From assembly GCA_902798705.1 (NCBI GenBank), contig CADBXS010000001.1, forward strand, positions 16,489 through 80,488: a DNA stretch of 64,000 nt, read 5' to 3'. The stretch comes from an uncultured Bacteroidales bacterium. Its GTDB lineage: Bacteria; Bacteroidota; Bacteroidia; Bacteroidales; Bacteroidaceae. Shown one piece after another: positions 9,133 to 17,088 of this stretch (within the stretch, counting starts at the first letter, position 1; each line of letters starts with the position of its first letter). The position numbers and the translations under genes are program-made. The notes under the pieces are model-generated. The model was not told the origin of the DNA, searched no databases, and was given only the letters and a program-made list of their open reading frames with translations.

Positions 9133-10050
9133 ATGAAAGTTCTTATTGCAACTGAGAAGCCTTTTGCACCTGTAGCTGTAGAAGGAATAAAGAAGGAAAT
9201 CGATGCGGCAGGTTATGAACTTGCTCTCCTTGAGAAATATACTGAAAAGCAGCAGTTGCTCGATGCTGTTGCAGATGCTGACGCCATTATCATTCGTTCC
9301 GACAAAATCGATGCTGAAGTGCTCGATGCAGCCAAGCTGCTCAAGATTGTGGTGCGTGCGGGTGCTGGTTACGACAATGTTGACCTCGAAGCTGCCATTG
9401 CTCACAACGTGGTGGTGATGAACACCCCAGGTCAGAACTCCAATGCAGTTGCTGAACTCGTGTTTGGTCTGCTTGTATTTGCTGTTCGTAACTTCTTCAA
9501 TGGCAAGGCAGGCACAGAGCTCATGGGCAAGAAGCTGGGTATTCTCGCCTTTGGTAATGTAGGTCGCAATGTGGCTCGCGTGGCAAAGGGATTCGGTATG
9601 GAAGTGAGTGCATACGATGCTTTCTGTCCAGCAGAAGTGATTGAGGCAGCAGGCGTTCACGCAGCAAAGAATCAGGAAGAACTCTTTGAGACTTGCGACG
9701 TTGTGAGCCTTCACATCCCAGCAACTCCTGAGACCAAGCAGAGCATCAACAAGGCTCTCGTTGGTAAGATGAAGAAGGGAGGTATCGTTGTGAATACGGC
9801 TCGTAAGGAAGTTATCAACGAACCAGAACTCATTGAACTTCTTGCTGAGCGTACCGACCTGAAGTACATCACCGACATCAAGCCTGATGCAGATGCTGAA
9901 TTTGCGCAGTTCGAAGGTCGTTACTTCTCAACTCCTAAGAAGATGGGTGCTCAGACTGCCGAAGCTAACATCAATGCAGGTATTGCAGCTGCCAAGCAGA
10001 TTGTTGGTTTCCTCAAGGATGGCATCACTAAGTTCCAAGTAAACAAGTAA
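9133..10050 (+). CDS. serA: D-3-phosphoglycerate dehydrogenase, short type with active-site Lys
   Basis: A 305-residue enzyme making the first committed step of serine synthesis, NAD-dependent oxidation of 3-phosphoglycerate. Start is ATG 9133 (MKVLIATEKPF); an upstream in-frame ATG at 9100 lies inside serC. It lacks the C-terminal regulatory ACT domain, so it is the short type III form. The NAD motif reads AFGNVG. Arg in NTARKEVINE is present. The usual catalytic His of TPHxG is Lys here (STPKKMGAQT), as described for Entamoeba and Bacteroides-type (III-K) enzymes. Confidence 0.93.
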   Translation: MKVLIATEKPFAPVAVEGIKKEIDAAGYELALLEKYTEKQQLLDAVADADAIIIRSDKIDAEVLDAAKLLKIVVRAGAGYDNVDLEAAIAHNVVVMNTPGQNSNAVAELVFGLLVFAVRNFFNGKAGTELMGKKLGILAFGNVGRNVARVAKGFGMEVSAYDAFCPAEVIEAAGVHAAKNQEELFETCDVVSLHIPATPETKQSINKALVGKMKKGGIVVNTARKEVINEPELIELLAERTDLKYITDIKPDADAEFAQFEGRYFSTPKKMGAQTAEANINAGIAAAKQIVGFLKDGITKFQVNK

Positions 10051-10135
10051 TTGATTATCAAACAACTAATCCCTTGCACATCTTTCTCAACAGGGTGGAT
10101 GTGTGAGGGGTTTTTATATCATCTAACTCATATTC

Positions 10136-11383
10136 ATGGCAATAGTCAAACCCTTCAAGGGCATTCGTCCTCCCAAGGATTTAGTGGAAAAGGTAGAGTC
10201 ACGCCCTTACGATGTGCTGGATTCAGGAGAAGCACGTGCAGAAGCAGGCGATAACGAAATGTCGCTCTACCACATCATCAAACCTGAAATCAATTTTCCT
10301 GAAGGCACTAGCGAGTATGACCCACGCGTGTATGAATGTGCCGCTCAGACTTTCCAAAAATTCCAAGATAACGGCTGGCTTGTTCAGGATGAGAAGGAGC
10401 AGTACTACATCTATGCGCAAACCATGAATGGCAAGACTCAGTATGGTCTTGTGGTGGGTGCCTACGTTGAGGACTATCTCAATGGTGTCATCAAGAAGCA
10501 TGAGCTCACGCGTGCTGACAAGGAGGAAGACCGCATGAAGCATGTCCGTGTGAACAATGCGAACATAGAGCCTGTGTTCTTTGCATACCCTGATAATGAA
10601 GTACTTGCAAAGATTATCTCACGTTATGCTTCAACTACTCCCGAGTATGATTTCATTGCTCCTATTGATGGTTTTGGGCACAAGCTTTGGATTGTTTCTG
10701 ATGAAGAAGACATCCGTACCATCACTGCTGAATTTGCCAAGATGCCAAGCCTCTACATTGCCGATGGACATCATCGTTCGGCTGCCGCAGCCTTGGTAGG
10801 TGCTGAGAAGGCGAAGCAGAATCCTAACCATCGTGGCGATGAGGAATACAACTACTTCATGGCAGTTTGTTTCCCTGCAAGCCAGCTCACTATTCTCGAT
10901 TATAACCGAGTGGTGCGTGACCTCAATGGCATGACTCCTGCTGAGTTCCTCAAGGCGCTTGAGAAGAATTTCACGGTGGAGAAGAAAGGCACAGAGAACT
11001 ATCGCCCTCAGCAGCTTCATGAGTTTTCGCTCTATCTCGAAGGAGAGTGGTATTCCCTTAAGGCAAAGCCTGGCACATACGACGACACAGACCCAATTGG
11101 TGTGCTCGATGTGAGCATTTCTTCCCGTCTCATTCTTGATGAACTGCTGAATATCACTGACTTGCGTCGTGACAAGCGTATTGACTTTGTGGGTGGACTT
11201 CGTGGTTTGGGAGAACTGAAACGTCGTGTGGATTCAGGAGAAATGAAGATGGCACTCGCCCTCTATCCTGTCACCATGCAGCAAATCATGGACATTGCGG
11301 ATTCAGGCAAAATCATGCCTCCTAAGGCTACATGGTTTGAGCCAAAGCTCCGTTCTGGACTCGTTATCCATAAGCTCTCATAG
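10136..11383 (+). CDS. DUF1015 family protein
   Basis: A 415-residue member of DUF1015, a bacterial family often encoded next to serC/serA. It opens with the typical VKPFKGIRPPKDLVEKV and contains the conserved IADGHHRSAAA segment (about residue 217) and LGELKRRVDSGE near the end. The biochemical function is not established. It lies 85 nt after serA in the same direction, so it is probably co-transcribed and may be linked to serine metabolism. Confidence 0.9.
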   Translation: MAIVKPFKGIRPPKDLVEKVESRPYDVLDSGEARAEAGDNEMSLYHIIKPEINFPEGTSEYDPRVYECAAQTFQKFQDNGWLVQDEKEQYYIYAQTMNGKTQYGLVVGAYVEDYLNGVIKKHELTRADKEEDRMKHVRVNNANIEPVFFAYPDNEVLAKIISRYASTTPEYDFIAPIDGFGHKLWIVSDEEDIRTITAEFAKMPSLYIADGHHRSAAAALVGAEKAKQNPNHRGDEEYNYFMAVCFPASQLTILDYNRVVRDLNGMTPAEFLKALEKNFTVEKKGTENYRPQQLHEFSLYLEGEWYSLKAKPGTYDDTDPIGVLDVSISSRLILDELLNITDLRRDKRIDFVGGLRGLGELKRRVDSGEMKMALALYPVTMQQIMDIADSGKIMPPKATWFEPKLRSGLVIHKLS

Positions 11384-11413
11384 CGAAGTTGAAATGAAGG
11401 GTGACCGTTGTTT

Positions 11414-11443
11414 TTCACTCTTCACTTTTCACTTTTCACTTCG
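11414..11443 (+). repeat. TTCACTT heptad repeat upstream of the IMPACT gene
   Basis: Four to five units of a TTCAC(T/C)(T) heptad in the 64-nt gap. The complementary GTGAA(A/G)A form occurs near 14976, 19739, 27596 and 52274, in host and prophage. Confidence 0.7.
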
Positions 11444-11447
11444 AAAG

Positions 11448-12050
11448 ATGGACACCTATCAAACCATAAAAGCACCCTCCGAAGGAATCTACACCGAGAA
11501 GCGAAGCAAATTTCTTGCCTTCGCTTTTCCTGTTTCATCCGTAGAGGAAGTGAAGGAGCGGGTAGGGGAATATCAGAAGAAATACTACGATGCACGCCAT
11601 GTGTGCTATGCCTATATGTTGGGAGCAGAACGCACTGAATTTCGTGCCAACGACAATGGAGAGCCTTCAGGCACAGCTGGCAAACCCATTCTTGGACAAA
11701 TTAACTCCAACAACCTCACCAACATTCTCATCATCGTGGTCCGCTACTTCGGAGGCATCAAATTGGGTACCAGTGGACTCATCGTTGCTTATCGTTTGGC
11801 AGCAGCCGAAGCCATCAACGCAGCTGAAATCATTGAGAAAACCATCGACGACAGCATCCACATCTCTTTTCCATATCCTGACACCAACCGTGTGATGCGC
11901 ATTGTGAAAGAAGTAACCCCATCCATCCTTTCTCAAGGGTACGAAAACGAACTCTGTACCATGACACTCAGCATTCGTCGTGATTGCATGCCTCGTTTGC
12001 GCTCTCGATTAGAAACCATCCTGACACTCAGAATCATCGACGACAAGTAA
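11448..12050 (+). CDS. IMPACT/YigZ family protein
   Basis: A 200-residue protein of the UPF0029/YigZ family. The start is ATG 11448, preceded by GAAAG; an open frame reaches back to 11295 but runs through the end of the previous gene and through repeats. Conserved family elements are SKFLAFAFPV, DARHVCYAYMLG, the signature DNGEPSGTAGKPIL (about residues 63-76) and VRYFGGIKLGTSGL. The C-terminal DUF1949-like ferredoxin fold follows. The role is uncertain: eukaryotic IMPACT inhibits GCN2, and bacterial members may bind nucleic acids. Confidence 0.9.
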   Translation: MDTYQTIKAPSEGIYTEKRSKFLAFAFPVSSVEEVKERVGEYQKKYYDARHVCYAYMLGAERTEFRANDNGEPSGTAGKPILGQINSNNLTNILIIVVRYFGGIKLGTSGLIVAYRLAAAEAINAAEIIEKTIDDSIHISFPYPDTNRVMRIVKEVTPSILSQGYENELCTMTLSIRRDCMPRLRSRLETILTLRIIDDK

Positions 12051-12099
12051 CAATCGTTTTAGCATCTCAACACGTCTCTACACGTTGAAGCATGAAAAA

Positions 12100-12134
12100 A
12101 ACAGCTCCTCATAACCAAACTGTGAGAAGCTGTT
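12100..12134 (-). terminator. Terminator between convergent genes
   Basis: Arms AACAGCTCCTCA (12100-12111) and TGAGAAGCTGTT (12123-12134) pair with one mismatch across an 11-nt loop. The run of As on the left gives a T tract for - strand transcripts, so it chiefly ends the GH43 operon. It could also work weakly on the + strand. Confidence 0.7.
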
Positions 12135-12160
12135 TCTGTATATAATGAAGTAATAGAGTT

Positions 12161-13501
12161 CTATTTCATTTCCCAAGCGTCGAACCTGAACATATCCTCC
12201 TTCACATTCTTTCCCTTGAAGACGAAAGTGATTGGATGCACGCCCACAGTTTTCTTCAGCTTGCAACTCGTTTCCACGTAGTTCTCCAAGCTTCCCGTCT
12301 GAGGCACCTTCAGTTTGCCGATGCAAGGTCCGTTCTTGTCATTCAGGTGAATCTCAATCACGCCACCTTTGTTTAGTGAAGCTGTTCTTGCAGTAAACTT
12401 CTTCGCACCAGCACCCAAGTCCACATTCCTCAGCAGCAGGGTCTCGCCATCGTCAATGTCCCTCAGAGCGATGAAAATCTTGCCGTTCTTGTGCTCCTCA
12501 AAAGTCTTGAGTCCATAGCCCCAAGCCATCGTCTCTGCCTCCACCCTTTGGAAAGGATTGAACGTATCTACTGGTTCCAGTTTCGTGTCCTTGAAGTAAG
12601 GCACCTCCTGAATCGTACCGTCGGCATTGTAGTGCATAGGAGCCACACTCACGGAGCGTCTCTCATGATGTTTTGGCGTAGAGATTCGCAGGATGTCGTA
12701 GTTCAGACCAAACACCCAGCTCTTTCCCTTGTAGTCAATGATGCCAGGGTGGTTGCCTCGTGTCCTGTCCGTGTGGTCCATGATGTGTCCCTTGTATTCC
12801 CAAGGACCCGTAGGACTCTTGCTCATGGCATAGCCAATACCCTCAGGGCAGCAAGTCGAAGCAAATGCCAGGTAGTAGTGTCCATTGCGCTTGTAGAACC
12901 AAGGTCCCTCCTGATAGTCCTTAATCTTGTAGTCGAGCTTCACAATCTTTCCCGAACACGAAATCATGTCCTCGTTCAGTTTCACGTAATAGGTATTCGG
13001 ATTTCCCCAATACATATAAGCCTGTCCGTCATCATCAATCCACACCGTAGGGTCGATGTCGTCCCAGTGCTCCCTTTGCCAAACCAGCGGCTTTCCGATA
13101 GGGTCAACAAATGGTCCGTAAGGAGAATCAGCCACCAGCACACCGATGCCATGTCCATGAATAGGGCAGTACATGTAGAACTTTCCGTTCCTCTCTATCA
13201 CCTGCTCAGCCCAAGCACCGTTGTCGCCATCATACCACTTGAAATCCTTCAGTGAAGCCACCGCACCACAGTCCTTCCAGTTCACCATATCCGTGGAAGT
13301 ATAGAGCAACCAGTCCTTCATCTTGAAACCATTGGCATCATCCTCGTCATGCGTCGTATAGAGGAACACCGTGTCGTTATACACCATTGGTGCAGGGTCT
13401 GCTGTAAATTTCGTTTGAATGATTGGATCCTGTGCTTGCATCGTCGTAGCAGACAATCCCAAGAGAAGCACAGCGCTCATTTTCAGCATGTTTCTTTTCA
13501 T
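12161..13501 (-). CDS. GH43 glycoside hydrolase with C-terminal CBM6
   Basis: A 446-residue secreted enzyme with an SPI-type signal ending ATTMQAQ (about residue 23). The GH43 five-bladed propeller spans about 25-310 with the usual acids visible: base Asp in FTADPAPMV, Asp in DDIDPTVWID, and acid Glu in YQEGPWFYK. The C-terminus (about 315-446, from FNPFQRVEAETMAWG) is a CBM6 carbohydrate-binding module. Likely substrate is arabinoxylan or arabinan side chains (arabinofuranosidase or xylosidase); the exact specificity cannot be read. It starts 17 nt after the neighbouring GH43 stop, so the two form an operon. Confidence 0.88.
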   Translation of the reverse strand: MKRNMLKMSAVLLLGLSATTMQAQDPIIQTKFTADPAPMVYNDTVFLYTTHDEDDANGFKMKDWLLYTSTDMVNWKDCGAVASLKDFKWYDGDNGAWAEQVIERNGKFYMYCPIHGHGIGVLVADSPYGPFVDPIGKPLVWQREHWDDIDPTVWIDDDGQAYMYWGNPNTYYVKLNEDMISCSGKIVKLDYKIKDYQEGPWFYKRNGHYYLAFASTCCPEGIGYAMSKSPTGPWEYKGHIMDHTDRTRGNHPGIIDYKGKSWVFGLNYDILRISTPKHHERRSVSVAPMHYNADGTIQEVPYFKDTKLEPVDTFNPFQRVEAETMAWGYGLKTFEEHKNGKIFIALRDIDDGETLLLRNVDLGAGAKKFTARTASLNKGGVIEIHLNDKNGPCIGKLKVPQTGSLENYVETSCKLKKTVGVHPITFVFKGKNVKEDMFRFDAWEMK

Positions 13502-13518
13502 AATTGTATCGTACTAAT

Positions 13519-14871
13519 TTATTTCTTAAACTTCACATAATCTATTTCCACGTCACCTTTGTCGAGCACCACCTTCAAGTCCTTCACGCCAGCAGCATTC
13601 TTCACCTTGCCCGAGAAGTCACCGAAAGCCGCTCCAGCCTTCACCTTCACGCTGGCAATCTTAGCACCATCGGCGAAGATGCTCACATTGGCACCTCCCT
13701 TCGACTTTGCTCTGCACACCACCTCTCGTGCACCGTTTGCAAAATCCACCTGATTATATTGCACGAAAGCATTCTTTCCGTTCATCACAGTCTTCCAACC
13801 CTCAAACCTGTTCAGCGTGTCGAGATATTCAATTCCCGCACCTTGGTCTGAAATAGCAGAATACCTGTCAATCTGAATCTCCTTGAAAGCATTGCTCACA
13901 CCCACGCCTCTCAACGTCTGCTTCACCAGCTGAATGGTGCCATCCTCATTGAAGAACAGCTTCTCGATGCAAGCAGAACGGCGTTTGTCGTCATTAGGCG
14001 AGTAGTAGTTATGATGATAGAAGAGATACCATTGCCCCTTGAAGTTGATGATACTATGGTGGTTCGTCCAACAGCCATTAGGTTGCTCCTCCATAATCAG
14101 ACCCTTGTACTCGTAAGGACCCATCGGATTCTTGCTCATCGCATAGCCAAGCACCTCCGTCTTTTCCCTCACGTAAGGGTAAGTCAGATAATAATTGCCA
14201 TTATACTCAAAAGCGAAAGGACCCTCAGCCTGACGGTTAGGCAGTCCCTGCAAACAGCTCACACCCACCATTTCCATCTCGCGGTTGCCCCATCTCACTG
14301 TCTCCCTCGGATTGTCGTCAGCGAGTTCCTTCATGTTCTCCTTCAGCTTCGCACAACGTCCGTTGCCCCAGAAGATATACGCATTGCCATCAGAAGCCTG
14401 GAGCACACATGGGTCGATGCCATTGATGCCCTTGATAGGTTCAGGCTCAGGAACGAACGGACCCTCAGGCTTGTCAGCAATAGCAACACCCACAGCGAAT
14501 CCGCCACCAGCCTTTGGAGCCGAAGGGAAGTAGAAATAATACTTGCCATTTCTATACACACAATCAGGAGCCCACATCGAATACGAATTAGGTCTCACCC
14601 AAGGCACCTTGTTCTGAGTCACAATCATGCCGTGGTCAGTCCAGTCCGTCAAGTTGTCCGAAGAGAACACATGATAGTCCGCCATGCAAAACCAATCCTT
14701 CCTGTCGTAGTCCTCAGGAGGAAGAATATCGTGCGAAGGATACACATACACCCTTCCGTTAAACACGCGAGCCGTAGGGTCAGCCGAAAACTGGTCTCTG
14801 ATAATAGGGTTCTGTGCCATCATCGTGCACCCCATCATCAGCACTGTCAATGTCAAAGCAATCTTTTTCAT
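13519..14871 (-). CDS. GH43 glycoside hydrolase with C-terminal CBM6-like module
   Basis: A 450-residue secreted enzyme, signal peptide ending CTMMAQ (about residue 19). GH43 acids appear as Asp in FSADPTARV, Asp in NGIDPCVLQ and Glu in RQAEGPFAFEY. The NHHSIINFKGQWYLFYHH segment is typical of GH43 beta-xylosidase/arabinofuranosidase subfamilies. The last ~125 residues (from YLDTLNRFEGW) form a CBM6-like beta sandwich. It is the first gene of the two-gene - strand operon, about 230 nt downstream of a good promoter. It is related to, but clearly diverged from, the downstream GH43, so it is not a recent duplicate. Confidence 0.88.
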   Translation of the reverse strand: MKKIALTLTVLMMGCTMMAQNPIIRDQFSADPTARVFNGRVYVYPSHDILPPEDYDRKDWFCMADYHVFSSDNLTDWTDHGMIVTQNKVPWVRPNSYSMWAPDCVYRNGKYYFYFPSAPKAGGGFAVGVAIADKPEGPFVPEPEPIKGINGIDPCVLQASDGNAYIFWGNGRCAKLKENMKELADDNPRETVRWGNREMEMVGVSCLQGLPNRQAEGPFAFEYNGNYYLTYPYVREKTEVLGYAMSKNPMGPYEYKGLIMEEQPNGCWTNHHSIINFKGQWYLFYHHNYYSPNDDKRRSACIEKLFFNEDGTIQLVKQTLRGVGVSNAFKEIQIDRYSAISDQGAGIEYLDTLNRFEGWKTVMNGKNAFVQYNQVDFANGAREVVCRAKSKGGANVSIFADGAKIASVKVKAGAAFGDFSGKVKNAAGVKDLKVVLDKGDVEIDYVKFKK

Positions 14872-14877
14872 CAGGGA

Positions 14878-15065
14878 TTAAAAGGATTTATAAGGATTTA
14901 TTAATATCATCAGGGATTCTTAGGAGTTAGGAATTCTTAGGAGTCAAGGATTTTTAGGATTTGTAAGGATTGATAATTTTTCACTTTTCACTCTTCACTT
15001 CTCACTTTCCTTCTTCATTCTACTCCCCTCGCCCTTCGGAGAGGGGCTGGGGGTGAGGCTTGGTC
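14878..15065 (-). repeat. GH43 operon leader made of short repeats
   Basis: The leader contains AGGATTTATAAGGATT- and AGGAATTCTTAGGAGT-type repeats (14878-14970), a TTCACTT heptad cluster (14978-15010) and a hairpin-prone CCCCTCGCCCTTCGGAGAGGGGC (arms 15026-15031 and 15042-15047). Related AGGATTTAAAGGATTTA repeats precede the GH51 gene at 19695-19722. No gene is seen here; regulation by this leader is possible but not shown. Confidence 0.6.
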
Positions 15066-15111
15066 GTGTGGAGGCTTTTGGGGTTCTGCCTGGCTTTGTT
15101 TTTTCCTATTG

Positions 15112-15142
15112 CAAAGATAATTGCTTTCTTCCCATCCGACAA
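15112..15142 (-). promoter_or_regulatory. Promoter of the GH43 operon
   Basis: On the - strand, -33 TTG (15140-15142), a 20-nt spacer and -7 TATCTTTG (15112-15119) give a full Bacteroidota match. The start site is near 15105, about 230 nt upstream of the first GH43 gene. Confidence 0.75.
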
Positions 15143-15257
15143 TGGCAAATGTTACAAAAACTATCATTTTTGAAACTTATTCTTTATAATTGCGGCCGTT
15201 TTTACAAACCATAAACTTTATGTTACAAATCTGTTATTCCATTCAGAAATGATTATC

Positions 15258-15265
15258 TACATTTG
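15258..15265 (+). promoter_or_regulatory. -7 box of the esterase promoter
   Basis: TACATTTG fits TAnnTTTG. A weak TTA stands in for the -33 TTG at 15234-15236 with a 21-nt gap. The predicted leader is about 77 nt. It diverges from the GH43 promoter 115 bp away, so both could share one regulator. Confidence 0.55.
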
Positions 15266-15345
15266 CAGCGAAAAAGGAAAATCAGATAGATTTCCTCAAC
15301 ACCAAAATAAAAATATCACATTACTACAGATAATATTTCTTATAA

Positions 15346-16392
<1,047 letters not shown>

Positions 16393-16483
16393 TAGCTCTA
16401 AAAATCTATTAAACAAACACATTGCATGATTGACCAAAGGATTCATTTACTAAACTAAACACATTAAATCAATTAACTACCCA

Positions 16484-16501
16484 GCCCTTTGAGAAAAGGG
16501 C
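16484..16501 (+). terminator. Small perfect hairpin after the esterase
   Basis: GCCCTTT-GAGA-AAAGGGC: a 7-bp stem with a GAGA loop, 92 nt after the esterase stop. There is no T tract; it may stabilise the mRNA 3' end together with the next hairpin. Confidence 0.45.
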
Positions 16502-16508
16502 AAAGTAT

Positions 16509-16559
16509 GCCGCCAGAGAATCTCTTTCTAATAGAGTGAAACTGGTGGCTTTTCTTTTT
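16509..16559 (+). terminator. Rho-independent terminator after the esterase
   Basis: Stem GCCGCCAG (16509-16516) / CTGGTGGC (16542-16549), 8 bp with one G-T pair, an inner AGAG/CTCT-like hairpin, then TTTTCTTTTTG. Confidence 0.75.
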
Positions 16560-16567
16560 GTTTTCAC

Positions 16568-16694
16568 TCAAACGCCGATGGGGATTCACTCCTGCGCCAT
16601 TGGGGATGTACTCTTGCAACTATGGGGACGTACTTTCGTAACTATGGGGATTTACTTCATCGCAATTGGGAATTTACTCGAGTTCGTCCCCAAA
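16568..16694 (+). repeat. Tandem ATTGGGGACGTACT repeat, locus 2
   Basis: About five degenerate units with the cores ATGGGGATTCACT, ATTGGGGATGTACT, ATGGGGACGTACT, ATGGGGATTTACT and ATTGGGAATTTACT, then one inverted TCCCCAAAG core. Same family as 6137-6280 and 40382-40440. It lies between the convergent esterase and GH51 genes. Confidence 0.8.
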
Positions 16695-16884
16695 GACCTT
16701 TAGCTATAAAAATGACAACTGCCAACTCGTTGGAGCCAGCAGCAGTCATAACAAATTTATGGTTACGTAATTCTAAAAAAGGGAGTGTGTCTCTCGACTT
16801 GTCCATGTATTTATTGATGAGTAAAGATCTTACTGGTGTAAATATCTTGTTCTGCTCATTTCTTGTTGAAAGCTGTAACACCAT
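16657..16884 (-). CDS. Possible small protein, low confidence
   Basis: An open frame of 75 codons from ATG 16884 on the - strand, downstream of a well-formed promoter. It encodes a basic N-terminal half (STRNEQNKIF...NKYMDKSRD) and a hydrophobic AVVIFIAKGLWG segment, and ends inside the tandem repeat. No family is recognised and no ribosome site is evident. It may be a non-coding transcript instead. The remaining intergenic DNA here, 16393-17088, holds only terminators, repeats and this unit. Confidence 0.25.
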   Translation of the reverse strand: MVLQLSTRNEQNKIFTPVRSLLINKYMDKSRDTLPFLELRNHKFVMTAAGSNELAVVIFIAKGLWGRTRVNSQLR

Positions 16885-16911
16885 GTGCACATACCTTCGA
16901 TTTTCACGATG

Positions 16912-16942
16912 CAAAGTTACGTTGTTTTTTCGCTCGTGTCAA
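16912..16942 (-). promoter_or_regulatory. - strand promoter in the esterase-GH51 intergenic region
   Basis: -33 TTG (16940-16942), a 20-nt spacer, -7 TAACTTTG (16912-16919). It reads towards the esterase 3' end, through a weak small frame and the tandem repeat, so it may drive an antisense or small RNA. Confidence 0.55.
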
Positions 16943-17004
16943 TACCCTAAAATAGTGATTTTTGATAATAAAAAGTCAAAAAAGACGCAAATGAAAAAGA
17001 ATTG

Positions 17005-17072
17005 GCCTTACGAAAACAAAAACGATAACGAATACTTCCATCGTAATGGCCAGTTTTCGTTATCGTTTTCGT
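17005..17072. terminator. Inverted repeat after the GH51 gene
   Basis: The outer arms GGCCTTACG / CGTAATGGCC and the long arms around ACGATAACGAA (17021-17031) and TTCGTTATCGT (17056-17066) form a large cruciform-like structure next to the GH51 stop. The AACGATAACG words belong to a repeat also seen at 30015-30043 and 31984-32008. Confidence 0.5.
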
Positions 17073-17088
17073 GTTATGTAAAAAACTA

